A stretch of 64,000 nt of DNA from Ophiosphaerella korrae (taxonomy: Eukaryota; Ascomycota; Dothideomycetes; Pleosporales; Phaeosphaeriaceae). The notes under the pieces are model-generated. The model was not told the DNA's origin. It made no database searches and was given only the letters and a program-made list of their open reading frames with translations. Numbering within the stretch: the stretch's first letter is position 1; every line of letters begins with the position of its first letter. Location of the stretch: positions 35,784-99,783 of the forward strand of contig JALNQF010000161.1 in assembly GCA_028456385.1 (NCBI GenBank). The letters are read 5' to 3'. Positions 1 to 12,889 of this stretch are shown here, in pieces. A program made the position numbers and the translations under genes.

Positions 1-1
1 T

Positions 2-2012
2 GACCGCCGGGCTGGTGAAATCGCGGAATGGCACATACATTGGACGACGCCTGCTATCATTGCGGTCCTCTTCATAGCAGGCGTAGGTGCTGCTGTAGGA
101 CACCATTTCTTCTACATGAGTCTTCATGGGGAGCCAGCACACGATCAGTTGAAAATGATTCGATACGGTACAGCCTTGGCATTCTTTGTCAAGAGCACGC
201 TTGTGGGAACAGCTATTATTTGCAATCGACAGCGTATATGGCGAACGTTTCGTCGCAAAGCTATGACGATAGATGGCATTGATGGCCTATTCTCTGCACC
301 CGAAGATCCTACCCAATTTTTCATTAACATGGAGATGTGGAAGAACGGAAAATTGGCGACCTTTATGGCGCTCTGTTCATGGTGAGTCTGTAAATGTTCA
401 TTGAAGAAATTTACTTACGAAAGCAAGGTTGATTCCAATTGCTTCTGTCATGGCTCCAGCTTCATTGACAGTTCAATTAACCAACTTCGACGTCAATGAG
501 ACATGCAATAACGTGGCAACCCTCAACTTTACGCATGAGTCGACATTCAATTTCCGAAGAACTAGCCAGGACGGACCTCGCCGTGCCTCAGCGTCATACT
601 ATAACACGACTGATTTAGCTGGCACCAAGGAAGGCTTCTTCGACTATTACGATCAGCCATCGAAAAATGTTCGACGCTTGGCGATTAGCGCCGCGTATCT
701 GCGGCGGCCTCAAACGCGTGAGAGAGCTGCCATCACTTTTTGCGGTGCTGGATGGAATTGCACGTACACAATCAACTTCGAGGGCCCGGGCTACAAGTGT
801 AATGACATTACCGATGCTCCTCCGCCAGACACACCAATAAAGCTGAATCAGCTTGCTCCTCAAGGAAACTTTACATACCTCGCCGAAGTTGATCAAAATG
901 ATTACAAGTCTCCTCAAGTCGACACAGTCGGCGGCGTCCCGAGGCAAGGCCCGCCTTATCCGGCATCACTAGGCGTATTTGAGAGCGAACCCATCCTTTG
1001 GATCGGTTACTCTAACCAAACGAACACAACTTACGAGCCCAGTTCACCCTACGCAACCAAGTGGAAAGTAGTCCAAGAACCAAGAATGTTCAAGTGCGTC
1101 ATGTACCACACCAACTACACTTTCGAAATGAGCTATCGCCCTCTCCAAACCGCCGTCCTCAAACGACGAGACTTTATCCGCCCAGTCATCGACACTACTC
1201 TCCGCGAAGCCACCGGCAACACCAGCCGCTGGACCGCCTCGCCGGCAACCAACTTTATCCGCCCCAACACCGACCCCGAAGTCTACAAGCTCACCGCTGC
1301 CTACCACTCCATGGGCTCCCTCCTCCGCAACTTCCTGCGCGGCTCCGTCGAAAAAACAACAGACACATTCATCATCACGCGCTCCGACATTTCCGAAACT
1401 CGCCTCATGGACGCGCGCAGCTCGCACCCGTCCTCAACACTCATGTCAGATGTCCAATCCCTCTTCGAAGAAATGCTCATCAGCCTCCTCTCCGAACCCA
1501 CCCTCGTCGTCGCGGACTCGGCCTCCCTGCCCTGCATCAAAACCATGACCCGCAACACCTTCCGCTACTGGAAGCGCTACCTGTGGATCGGGTACACGGC
1601 CGTCATCAGCGTAACGTTTTGCTTCGTGCTCATCGGCGCGTGGTCGATATGGCAGAACGGGGTTGCAAGCGATGTCCTGTTTTCACGCATCATGGTTACC
1701 ACACGCAATCCCACGCTCGATCATTTGAGCGTTGGCGCCTGTCTGGGCGGTGACCCCTTTCCGAAGGAACTTACCGAGACGAAGCTAAGGTTTGGCGTCT
1801 TGTTAGAGGATAATCCGCGCGAGGGGCCGTTGGGGACCGTTGAGCATTGTTGCTTTGGGACTGTTGGGGAGACGAAGGAAATTGTTAAGGGGGGGACGTA
1901 TGCGGGGTTGGCGAGGTTTAGGGGGAGGCGGTGGGTGGAGAAGAAGGGGGGTGGGAATGAGGAGGGGAGTGCAGATGAGAAAGAGGGTTTGTTGAGGGGA
2001 GTGGAGAGGTGA
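2..2012 (+). CDS. Fungal multi-pass membrane protein, 5' end outside the window
   Basis: The frame is open from base 2, so the start lies upstream. Exons 2..381 and 428..2012 are joined by a 46-nt GT..AG intron that keeps phase (1965 nt, 654 visible residues). The visible N-terminal part has two hydrophobic helices (PAIIAVLFIAGVGAAVG and ALAFFVKSTLVGTAIIC). A long, polar, probably extracytoplasmic region follows, with several N-x-S/T sites and cysteines. A last helix (YTAVISVTFCFVLIGAW) lies near the C-terminus and is followed by a Gly/Glu/Arg-rich tail. This layout matches a large family of uncharacterised ascomycete membrane proteins, some of which databases call formylmethionine deformylase-like; nothing here supports that enzyme activity. 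The function is unknown. The 3' end is very G-rich, unlike the AT-rich DNA that follows. Confidence 0.7.
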
Positions 2013-2098
2013 GGGCGGTTGTGGCGTTTACTTTCGATTTTGGAGTGTGGTTGTTTTGTGTATATCTTTAGATTTAATACGATAATAAGATACCCTTG

Positions 2099-2232
2099 TT
2101 CATGGCTGGATTTGTTGATGTGCCCTGAAATTAATTTTTGTGCTTTATCGATACATAAAGCCAGAACTTATGTCATAGAGGGTGATAGAGACTACCACTA
2201 AATATAGATCTGATTACACGGTATATGTTATT
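2099..2232 (+). repeat. Dispersed repeat R1, copy 1
   Basis: This stretch aligns by eye with 22932-23065 in the same orientation at roughly 85% identity. The shared segments include TTTGTGCTTTAT and CTAAATATAGATCT. Copy 1 has more A/T at mismatches, as expected after RIP. It starts about 90 nt after the membrane-protein stop and marks the left edge of the accessory island. No reading frame of note crosses it. Confidence 0.7.
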
Positions 2233-2235
2233 AAC

Positions 2236-2560
2236 GGGCCTCACTGCGTAGCGAGACACTGTGTGGTGAGACAAATGACGGGTACTTTGACTTTCAGTGA
2301 ATAGAAGACCTATGCGCACAACAAATATTACTATAACTCTATAAAAGTAATCCATTGCAGCTGCTCTAACTACATTTTATCCTCTTTAAACTAAAAACTA
2401 TATCTATATTGTTACCTCCAAGCTAGATTTATATGGCGCCTTCTTTAATAGCTGAAGGCACTTCCCCCCTGAAAGTACTAATATTAAGCTGTTTTTATTA
2501 CAATTTTTTTTATAAAATAGCCTTATCTTATCCAAAAATCCTGCTCTTAATACTCTGAAA
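2236..2560 (+). repeat. Dispersed repeat R2, copy 1, AT-rich and diverged
   Basis: This copy aligns with 4207-4525 in direct orientation. Shared blocks include GTAGCGAGACAC, TGAC.TTTCAG and a later TGGCGCC/TGGTGCC block. It is clearly more AT-rich than copy 2, and most differences look like C-to-T or G-to-A changes. It is probably an old transposon or LTR piece; no protein signature is visible. Confidence 0.55.
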
Positions 2561-4206
2561 GTTATTCTTAGCCTTATACACACTCTTGCAGGCAAATTTA
2601 GATAGGGCGTTAGGGACTAGCCTTGGGGAGGTGTTGAGATACAAGGGGTCGAGGAAGTTGTTGCTATCTAAGTCTAACTAAGCCTTCCTTATATACCTAT
2701 CGAGGACACGTGTCCTTCCTAAGGCTCGGGCTTTGCCCGGGCCCATAACATAGGGGCGCTATATCGACTGGTGCTTCCAGCAGAATTGAAACTCCAATCC
2801 TAGCTAATGCAAAATAACTCCGCACGTCCTATCTTATTGTCTGCAGGTAATTTACTATAAGATCTGTAGCTGGATAGATTACACAAGCGTTCAGAATATT
2901 GTGAAATCCGACTCAGGATTAGGAGCAGCAGCAGTGCTAAGACACGGCCCCGTTGATCAGCCAACGCATTACCAGCATTGAGACAATCATCGTACAATTT
3001 TGAGATGCAATCCACGCACGATGGCCTCGATTGCTTCCGAAGCACGGCTCTAAGCTATCGCCTCACCCTCGATTTCTAAAGCCACAGTCTCTCCGCTAGC
3101 CGAACGCAAGACCTCATCAAGCCCACCAGCACCGATTCCTAGACCAACCAAGCAGTGGAGATCTAGCTTCAGCTCGTTGGAGGGGAATACATTGACACAG
3201 GTGAGATATAACATAAGATAGAGTGGCGTGGCCCTAGAAACCGAAGCCTCTACTTCGGCAAATAGTTTGAGTATTACTGGCAGTAGCGGTGGCTATGCTT
3301 GTCAAGGTACTACACTATCTAGGGCCTGCATGCCGTTCTGTCACCGGAAACGATAGTCATATCTCACCCTAACACCATCCATTCTAGACGTTCACGACAA
3401 CCCTATGGCCGGAGCGGGTCGGTCGTCCTCCCTGTAGCTGGCGGCGATATCTAGCACCAAACTACTTTTATTGCCGTTCACTATTACTTGTAAAGCATGC
3501 TTACGCCGCTTAACTCCGCCATCACTTATACAGGGCTGTTAAACTCTGCTAGGGCTAAACTGTATTTTGAATCCTATCACTAAGTTGCGTCCTCTATTTC
3601 CTACCTAATTTAAAGCTTCAAACGAAGACCCCGTGTTAGGATGATTTCAGAACTAAGGTCAATCCCGGGGTCGCGGGACGCACGGTGTTATGGGACAAAG
3701 CATGGGTACTTCGACTTTAGGAGACGATGGCCTTTCCCTAAAAGGCTAATAATTACGGTGCTTGTACCGGAATAATTTCTACACCTTCTCATGATACTCT
3801 GCGCCCTATTTGATCTAGAAAATTACAATCGCATAGATACTTTTTAACCTTTGGCGCGATGAGCCCTCTTTTTATAGCTAAATTAGTCCTTTCTATACAT
3901 ATACCCACGACGAGGCTTTCGCTTAGCCAAATTTGATGCCAAAGATCGTTCCTGGCTCTTAGAAACCGGTTCTGATGAAGTTAGGCTATCAGCAGCCTTA
4001 TGGCTGGCGTGGCGCGAGGATTTATGCGGTCCCGCCACCCTGGTCGGTACTTCTGTTCAAAGCAGCTTCTTTATTCGGTTAGATTAAGCCTGTACTATGC
4101 CGTAAGGCGATGTAAATTATACTTATGTTAGTGCTGCCAAGCTCATCAGCTGTCAGCGTGTGGGCTTTGTAGGCTCTCGCGTTCTGATTGGCAGCCTTGT
4201 TAAGGT
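2561..4206. other. Gene-poor repeat remnants
   Basis: I see no supportable gene. An inverted copy of repeat R3 lies at about 3395-3450; its core CCGACCCGCTCCGG-type sequence is read on the minus strand. A piece at 3642-3682 is an inverted match to 15136-15178. The minus strand at about 2800-3200 contains short open stretches ending in stops, and I could not assign them to a family. Confidence 0.4.
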
Positions 4207-4525
4207 GCGTCCTACGTAGTAGCGAGACACCCTGTGTGCCGTGACAAATGAGGAGTACTTTTGGCTTTCAGCAAACTGCAAAACCCATGTGCGCGATGAA
4301 TATTGCTATGGTTCTATGAAAATAATCTGTCGTAGCTAATCCCGAATGTCTATGATCCACTCTTCCCCCAAAATTACGTTTGTATCGTCGACTCCGAGCC
4401 TGATTGGTATGGTGCCTCCTCCTGTGGCCTAACAAACCTCCCTCCCCATAGCGTCAACATCAAGCCTTTATCATTCTGAATTTTGTAGAACGGCCTTACC
4501 CGAGCTCTAGAACTTCCCTCCGTCT
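4207..4525 (+). repeat. Dispersed repeat R2, copy 2
   Basis: This is the direct-orientation partner of 2236-2560 and is less AT-rich. Matches run from the GTAGTAGCGAGACACC block through the block near 4385-4500. The two copies are about 2 kb apart. Confidence 0.55.
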
Positions 4526-4799
4526 AATGCTGCGGGGCGCATAGGGCTGATGATGACTTCCTAGCTCCACACTATCTAGAGAGCTGCATACTGTATTCTT
4601 CTCCTCAGCCATATCCACGGACCATCGCCTCCAGCGCAAGGGTCCGTCCAGAGCGGGTCGACCGTCCTCCCTGCTAGCGTGATCGAGGCGTTCGTCTGCC
4701 TCTGGCCAGACTCAAGTGGCAAATATTTAACACATCTTGTCACTTGATCCAGAGTATGCTCGAAGCTTCGCTGTGGCAAATTGGCGAGCTATATCCTAC
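4526..4799. other. Non-coding remnant with inverted R3 piece
   Basis: An inverted R3 fragment is visible at about 4632-4672 (GAGCGGGTCGACCGTCCTCC). No gene can be supported. Confidence 0.35.
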
Positions 4800-4940
4800 T
4801 GTAGTCCATGCTGATCCCCGGCCCTATATGAAATAGAGAGAATAATAAAATATACTGTAGTAAGTAATCATGATATAAATGTTCTGGCCTTAGAATGTGT
4901 TAAGCTCAACTTTGCATATCCATACCCTTCCGGTTACAAA
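4800..4940 (-). pseudogene. Relic of the 3' end of a WD40-type NLR gene
   Basis: The piece at 4897-4936 matches the last codons of the WD40 NLR gene at 18390-18435: both contain TTAAGCTCAA.TTTGCAT and CCATACCCTTCC. The flank at 4805-4860 also resembles that gene's 3' flank at 18305-18390, sharing TTGATCCCC/CTGATCCCC and AAATAGAGAGAA. So only the end and 3' untranslated flank of a second, otherwise lost WD40 NLR gene remain here, in the same orientation. Confidence 0.55.
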
Positions 4941-5779
4941 GTGTATACAATCTTTTTTATTTTCGCAGTGCTTAGCGAAGCGTTTGTATTCATGATCGGA
5001 TAAAATTTTTGTTGCCAAGTTCCATGACGAAACTTGACGATGTCTTCTTGCTTCCCTGTCCTCCTCTCACCTTTCCTTTGGAACCCATCTCCTCTTTTTG
5101 CCTCTTATCTGATGCTCGCCAAGGCCTTTTAAGATACGGTCTAAGATAGCATTTGCATTCTGACACATAGAAAATGCTGTAAAGCCTCGTGAAACTGTCC
5201 GATATAGCATGAATATAATGACCGCTCATAAGCTTGCCGCATGATTTGGACCGATTTGGGCCTCTGCTTCGTTCTATACGCTAACCATTATCTGATTTCC
5301 GGGTCAGCGATTGGAGCAGCTGCCTCGAGTATTGGAGAGTGTGCCGTTCCTCCAACCTGAGACTTTCGACAAGGGGAGGGACTACATTGAGACCCATACT
5401 AGCATAATCGCCCTCTGAACAAGGTCCAAAGTACTTAATTAGGGTTTGTGTAGGTAGGGGCTGGAATATTCGACAAAATACCATCTCCAGGATGTTGTTG
5501 ATGTACGAGCACCAACTGCCTTTCAGTTCGCAATTACCTGGTGAAATACGTTAGTAAAATCAGAGTTAGCTTAACCGTAATTTAGCTTTGCTTAAATTTA
5601 CGTTACTATTAAATTTTTTAAAATTAGGCCTAATTATGCTTTAACTAAAGCTAAATTTATACTCCATTTTATTTACATAACACTACCAGCCGTGCCATTA
5701 ATCCTCAACTATACCTAAAATACCCGTAAAAAGTTTACGTAAGTGGTAGCCTGAATCTTCAGGCGGCTGGTGAGACCCC
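4941..5779. other. Intergenic, with AT-rich block
   Basis: No gene is supported. Positions 5560-5700 are strongly AT-rich with short self-complementary pieces (TTAGCTTTGCTTAAATTTA and TTTAACTAAAGCTAAATTTA). They could be a decayed small inverted-repeat element. The stretch also holds the 3' flank of the NACHT-ankyrin-HET gene. Confidence 0.3.
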
Positions 5780-8700
5780 TTATGTTATTATAAACGTATC
5801 CTTTCGAATATCCGTGGTATACTCAAGTGGTTTAGAATGCGTTTGAATGACACCTATCCTTTCCCAGTAACGTCCGACTTTCTCGATGAGAAGCAGTTTA
5901 GTGGATCCGCCATGGAACTTCGTACCCCTACTGTCTAAAACGATAGCCATCCAGCGCTCGTTAGCGAGCCGATGAGCAAAACCTTGATCCTTGGCGGGAT
6001 CCTTGCACAAATATAGCCAGCCCTTCACCGGCGTATCTCCGTTATCCAGAATAGTATACCAGCCCTTACTATCCCCTTTCCATAGCCTTACTTCTACGAC
6101 TGAAGCTGTAACCTGGAGGCGGTATGATTGCATCAAGTTTGCTTCGCTGGACGGGCTTAAGGCTTCAAAATCAGTCCAAGAATACGCCAGAGACGAGGCA
6201 TCGTCGTCGTTAAGGATGGAAACTTCGATTGAAACACTGTTTTTAAAGTCGAAGGCGTTGCCATACAATATTTCAACCGCGCCTTTCCAGCCTGCCCAAG
6301 ACCAGCTAGGGAAGCCAGCGCGTCTAGTGCCTGGTTTGGAAAGACACCAGCACAACCCATGGGCGAAGCTCTCAAGTGACGTGGGGCGTGAACCAGTCAA
6401 ATTCGCTTTAACAGGGACGCCACAAAGATGGTAGACTGGAGACTTGTGCTGAGCATATATCCGTAAGATACCGAGCATGGCGTTGAGAATGTCGTACTGG
6501 TATGTAAGCTCACGGCGTGTGTATTCGGAAAGTCGCGCTTGTAAATAGCCAGGGTCAGTACCACCGAGCGGAAAAGCGCGCGAGGCCGTCTGTAGCGAAC
6601 TTTCCAGAGAAACGGATAACCGGTGGATTCGGAGCGGCAACTCCAGTGCCTCTCGCGCAATCATGCCACGACACTCGTAGGAGACCTCGTGCTCGGTGAA
6701 TATTAGGCGACGACGGGACAACAGCCCTTCCTGGTACGTCCATCCACGCCTCGACCAATTAGATGAGCGGACGCTAAAACACGGCTCTAGCGGGACAGCG
6801 GTGAGCAATTGGTCCTTAGCACGTAGATAGGGCTGTCGAATGCGCTGCCGGGTACCCCCTACGCCTGGCAAGCCGAACGAAGAATCATTACCGGCGGTGG
6901 CCACAATAGTTACAACCGCGCTTTCATACACCATATTCATAGCCAGCAGCTGTCGGGTGCGCACCATTGGGTCCTCTCTGGTCACACAGTGTCGATCTAC
7001 CCATAAGTACTGGTACCCAAGTGCCATAGTACACCTAATGGCATCCTCCACCACAGGCTCCGTTAACTCGACACAAGAACGGTCTGTGTTGTCCAGGGGG
7101 CCCGGCAGTGGTCCCCAGACATAACTGAGCGCGACGAATTGGGTGGCCGCAGACGGGGTGATAATTGCGCGAGTGGTGCAGTCAATGAGACGGAAATAGG
7201 GGATGTCGAGATGGCCTTCGTCGATGGGCTTAGCGCAACGCCAGCCATGGTGTTGCACGCAGCAGTCGACCCAGCTGCGAAGCCTACTAAAGTCGATCTT
7301 ATCTGCCTGCAAGGGGTGTACGTTCACGGAGCGTAACCCGGTGTGGTCGTTGCAACCTGTCCGAGTGATGAAACCATTCCGAAGGAAATCCACAGTCTTT
7401 TCCTCGCGCGGCACCACACCGAGGACCACAGTGTCTACCCAGTCGCTCTGGAAGTGCCGTTCCGACTGCAGCCTGTCTCCCGTTATCCAATGACGCGTCA
7501 GCGAATACGCTCGCAACTCGCAGTCCCTAGTTTGATCCCCACGGGGGCGGATGGCAGCCATCAGGCGGCACATCCCGCACGACCTCAACTCCCAGCTTGC
7601 GTCAACGTGACCTAACGTAGAGACGACGCGCCCATCATATTCAGACGGACGTCGTGAGAGTATGGCGCCCAGGTCCAACTCTTCGCATCTCTGGCATAAC
7701 ACTTCCTCCCTGCAAAGACTCAAACGAGCACCGTGCGTCTGCTGTTCCGGCAGCTCAATCTGAACTTCTCTCCCTAGGGCTGCTCGGAGCATATATTTTT
7801 CATCTTCACCGACGGAATTGCAGTAGTTCCTATCGTCAAAGAGAGAATGGTTGGGTGACCCGTATTCAGCCTCCATCATATCCTCAAACCAATTCCAATT
7901 TTTGTCCGTAGCGAGCACCTGTCGGTTATCTTGGATCCAGTGGATATTCGTGCCATCATCGAATTCATTTTCACATATGTTGGTATCTTGACCCGAGAAG
8001 ATCGATTCACCTTCTCCGTGCCGATGCAGTTTCTTTGGCTTCTTATAATTAGTTTTGGAACTTTGTTGCGATCCGGCACCGAATGCCTGCAGCAGGTCTA
8101 CGGTCACGTCCATCCCCTTCTCCATTGCCAATTCAAGTGGTGTGCGACTTTTGTTATCCTTCTGGTCAACGATTATCCCATCGCCACCGTGGACTATCAA
8201 GAGCTCAACTTGATGACTTCCTCCGGGACTCTGCACTGCCCACGACAACGGGGACCATCCCGCCTCATCCTGTGCGTTAGGATCAACACTTTTCTCCTTC
8301 AAGAGCCGCTTGACCACCTCGCTAGCCCCGGCATTGTCTCGTCGCGGCCAGTGGCCCGGGGCCACAGCCCACGACAGAGGCGTACGGCCCTTGTCGTCTC
8401 TAGAATCTGGTAGTACATAGTCGACGCTCAGCAGCCGCTCTACAACCGCCAAATATCTGGCTTCAGCAGCTAAAGAGAGCGCGGTTCGGCCACTTTTATC
8501 TCTATGGTCTGCCTCCACCGCTGGGTTCTCGAGAAGCATCCCAACAATAACGTCGTGTCCGTTCATAGCAGCCGAAGCCAAAGGTGCCCGGCCAAATTTA
8601 TTTGGCTGACTAACGTCCGCTCGTCCAGTAGCTAGTAGGTGCTGCACCACCGCGACATGCCCATCCGTCGCGGCCCGATTAAGTGGAGTATAACCGTCCG

Positions 8701-11700
8701 AGTCGGCTAGGCTAAAGTCAATGCTCTCCAAAGAGGCAAGGAGTCTCACAATCTCCAAATTAGGTTTCAACATAGCAGTAGACAACGCTGTTCGGCCATA
8801 ACTCTCATAAAAACCATGTCGACCAATCCTACGCAAGTTGGCATTCGCGCCTTTCTCAAGGAGAAGCCTCACAGCGCTTTCATGTTCACCTCTGATAGCC
8901 CAGTGCAGGGCTGTCTGCCCATGAATGTCCATGGTATCGATGTCTACGTCACTATGACCCAAAAGCATGCAAAGAGAGGGCATCGATCCAATGCCGGCTG
9001 CGTACGAGAGCGCTGTTCGCTCCTCATCGCTCTGTGAATTGACATCGACTCTTCCAGAGTCAAGCAACAAACGAAGTACACCACAGAGGGCCGGATCGGT
9101 TCTTTCATTAAGCACAGCAAGCGTCAGTGGCGTAAAGCCCGTCTTATCTCGCGTGTCGGCGTTTATCCCGTCAGTGGCTAGAAGCAGCTTCACCACAGCC
9201 TCGTGGTTGTACTTTACCGCATGGAATAGTGGTGTGCGACCCTCTTTATTCTTTGCGTCCGGGTTAGCACCTTTCTCCAGCAACAGCGCTAGAATCTCGA
9301 CTTTCCCACATCTCGCGGCTTCTGCTGCGGGTGTATTCTGTTTTTCGTCCCTTGGATCCAGCTGAATACCGGGCTGCGACAAGAGCAGACGCACTATGCT
9401 CTTATGGCTGCCGCCCGCGGCGTACGATAGTGGGGTAGCTCCCCATGAAGTTTTAGCATTCACGTCGATGTCGTAATTTAGTAGAAGTTGTAACATGGTT
9501 TCGTTTTTCCAAGATGCTGCCTCATGTAGCAGGGTGGTGCCATGCTTCCCGACGTCTGTTTTACTGTCCACACCACCGTGCGACAAAATCATTTTTACTA
9601 ATTCTAGTTGCCTCGTTTCCACTGCATGCCACAACGGTGTGTAATCATCGTAGTCGTAACCACGTGTAGCCTTCTTTCGAAGTTGAATGTTCTTTTGTGC
9701 CAGAAGCATGCTCACTAGGGCATTGTTTCGGCCCAGCACGGCCATCGAAAGAGGGGTCTGCCGTCTTTTGTCTTCCCGCGATGCACTGACGTTAACATCA
9801 AGGCCACTGCAACCCAGAAGACATTCAGCCACAGTAGTATGGGCTCCCTCTGCAGCATACCACAATGGAGTTGCCCCTCCGAGATCAGGGAGGTTAGGAT
9901 CGGCGTTGTGACTGAGCAGAAGTTCTGTGATGGCAAGATGCCCATGTTCCGCCGCTATCGACACTGCGGTTTGCCCTCGCTGGTCTCTAACGTCAAGGTC
10001 AATCCCCCAAACCCCAAGGAGTATTCTCGCCGCTTCCAATTGCCCTTGCTGCACAGCCCAAGCAAGTGCCGTGCGCCCATAGCTGTCCTTGGCGTTTATC
10101 TCGCTGTCCTCACGTGCCAGCAGCACACGTGTGAGGCTGATGATCCCAAAATAGCAAGCCAGATGGAGACCGCCCATACGGCGAGCGAAGTACGTACTGT
10201 AGTACTTTTTCGGCGTGTATCTCTGGGCCGTAAGCAGAACCTGACATGCAGAATCTATGCGCGCCTGGCACGCCAGGAATGCGAAGTCCGCGCTTTCAGC
10301 ATCCTCCACCCTGGGCAGTACAGCCCAGGCGTGATGACCCCAATGCAGCGCCGCGTAATTGTACAGTCGATATTTCTTCAGTCGCAGCTCCAATTCCAAA
10401 TCGCTGTTGCAGGGTCCAGCCTCGAAGTCCTGTAGGGACAGATAAGCAATGCACGTCGAAAGTAGGTGTTTCTCCCCTTCCGGCAGCCATCGCTGGTGGG
10501 TCCGACGTAGAAATTCGTGTGCCGTGCGATGGACAAATTTCACGCTTGCTGTATCATCTCTGTCCCTTTCCGAACCAGTTTGCGCTCTGCCAACCGCGAC
10601 AAGCAACTCGCCACATGCGGCCAAGACATCTTCTATACGCGGCATATTGTTCTCACGCAGATGAGCATCCCCTGTCTTCACCGCCAGCAAGTGACTCAAC
10701 TCTGCAACTGTCAGCCGCCGTTTCGTGAAGGTCATGTATGAAAGAGCCTTCCTAGCGAGTGCAACTGTATCTGGGGCCTGCCTTTCAATCCGTTGCATGG
10801 CCGCTGTGTATAGTTGATCATAGTCACTGAAATTTAGGCTGGAGAGGGCGTTTTGAAGCCCTTGTGGGGAACTTTGTTCGGCAAGTGACTGCAGATGGAG
10901 GAAGATGACGAGAAACCTATAGATATGAAGAGTTTGTCAGAAATTGACGCGTTTCGAATGGAGATTGGGAACCGGTATTTAGTTTAAAGAGCAATTTGCA
11001 CCGCAATGGAACGCACCTTCCATTTGCCGCCCTAACTACACTGTCCATTATTTTTTCCCGTTGGTCAATTCTGTCACTAAAGGGGGCAGAGGATTTTTCC
11101 AGACACGCTTGCATATACGCTTTTAAATCCCGCTGGTCCGCTGTTACATGGAATGAAGCAGCAGTCGCAAAGAGGGATTCGATCTTGGAATTGAGGACTG
11201 ACGTTAAGAGTAAATGAACTGGTACCTGTCCTCGCTTTATCCTGCTTATCGCGTCAAGAAATCCTTGCTGCTGTTCCTCATCGCACTCGTCCAGCCCGTC
11301 CACAACAATGAACACTCGCCCATACATGGCGGTCACCTCTTCGAGCGCCTCCACAATAGTTTCTATTGATGGGCGTTTCCTTGAACCATACATGTATTGT
11401 CTGATATTATCCAATAAACGTGGTAGCTGGCCCTGCGATCGTAGGAGCTGTCGGAGCAGGCTGAGCAGTAGGTCCGGCACAAGCTGCTCTTGTTGGCGGT
11501 CTACTTCGCAGTACAGATACGCAATGCCTGCTGTTGAATCAAAGGAAGGCTTTAAGCAATTGTTCAGATCCTCTATTATTGCCGATGCAAGCACGGACTT
11601 GCCTGAGCCTTCAAGGCCAATAACCAACAGCGTCGAGGGATCTTTCGCCTCCTTCGTCGCGTTCAAGTTGGATTCATTACTAATCCATCTCTGGTACAAC

Positions 11701-11825
11701 TGCGATTCCAAGAACCATTTTAGCGACCCAGGATGCCGCCTTCTTGTCCATTCCATCTGTTGGGCATCGTATGTGGTCGGAGCGAGCCATTTTAGGAAAT
11801 CAAGGTGATGTTGTTCTTGATTCAT
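5780..11825 (-). CDS. NACHT-ankyrin-HET fusion protein (fungal NLR)
   Basis: Exons 11825..11017 and 10916..5780 are joined by a 100-nt intron (GTGCGT..TATAG, phase preserved), giving 1981 aa. The NTPase has a P-loop GLEGSGKS at residues 70-77 and a Walker B VFIVVDGLDEC at 171-181, followed by the NACHT-distal helical region (FLHLQSLAEQ, RRLTVAELSHLL). About 18-20 ankyrin repeats fill roughly 515-1185. After a charged linker, a CxxC..CxxC segment near 1342 (LCQRCEELDL, RSCGMCRLM) and a HET domain from about 1529 (FVALSYVWG, YLWVDRHC, RRGWTYQEGLLSRR) follow, with the usual long HET tail. NACHT proteins act as ligand-triggered switches and HET domains trigger fungal cell death. Here HET is C-terminal, the opposite of HET-E-like proteins. 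The second exon has no internal stop over 5 kb. An upstream exon on the minus strand near 11914-12150 cannot be excluded. Two overlapping genes are possible but not favoured. Confidence 0.8.
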
Positions 11826-12889
11826 GAGGAGAATTTTATGTACTGTTCTCTATGATAAGGATGACTGAATTGCCAGCCAGAAATGTAGTGCGTGGTGGAC
11901 ACCTTCGAGAATATTATTCGAGGGTAGCCCAATGACGATCTACACAGGTACAAAAACTCATTTGATATACTTCTTTTTCCAGGAAAAAAAAAAGAATTAC
12001 ATGGAATTCTTCGAACTTGCTGAATCTGCTGCGTCGCAAAGCTTTCTCTTGTAAAGGCAGCGATGGCAAAAAATCTTCAGCCTCCAGCTTCCTGCAACGC
12101 TGCCCAACCCAGTTACTAATTACATAAGCCAACCGCACAGCGAAACTCATGGGACTTTAGTAGCTACAGGCGAGTAGGCAAGGGTTACTCATGCTAGAAC
12201 TGTATTACCACGGGGACATTTGCAGTGCACATTACACATTATGTCTAAGGCTACACGATATACTTCGATTGCTTTTGGATCTGAATCTTGACCCCGACTC
12301 CGAGCTACAAGCCCGGAGAGTCATCACCTGTAAATTACAACTAGGCTTCTTTAAGCTGGAGGCGCAAATCTTGCTTATTTGCTGTTTATTCCAGCTGGGA
12401 GACTTGGAGTCGGCATAACACCACGATAGCACGTCAAATTGTATCTTCACGCTCGGAATTAGATCACTATGTAATAAACTATGTCTTGGCAGATTTTTAT
12501 TCAGATGCATGATAGTTTAGCGCACCCATAACCGTTGAAAGTAAGGTGGTTGGGCAACGCATGAGGTAAATTCTTGTGTTGTATGGTAACCAGACCGTAT
12601 TTTCGAAAAATGCAAAAACCAAATGCGACTTCCAGGTGAAGAACTGTTATTCCGAGAATATCTGTCTCCCAGGGGCGTTGATGAGTTTGTTGTGTTGGGA
12701 AAGAGTTGAGGTGTTCCGGCACGGTGGGCGTTCCGTCACGCAGGGATGCACGTTAGATAACGATATTATCTTACAGTATAGAAATTGCATAACTTATTTA
12801 TCTTAAAATTAACTGACATTAGAAAGAATTAATACATCTCCGCCACTGGGACGCTCCATGGATGATGCGAGTCTAACACCTCACTAACA
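11826..12889. other. Upstream flank of the NACHT-ankyrin-HET gene
   Basis: A 78-codon minus-strand frame (12150-11914) begins MSFAVRLAY and could be a leader exon. No clean splice to the gene below could be shown. Other short frames at 12191-12510 on both strands match no family I know. Confidence 0.3.

Noticed and set aside
1044..1753. Long open frames overlapping the membrane-protein gene on both strands
   Set aside because: They are shadows of a GC-rich coding exon; the main frame has helices, N-glycosylation sites and a splice-consistent upstream exon.
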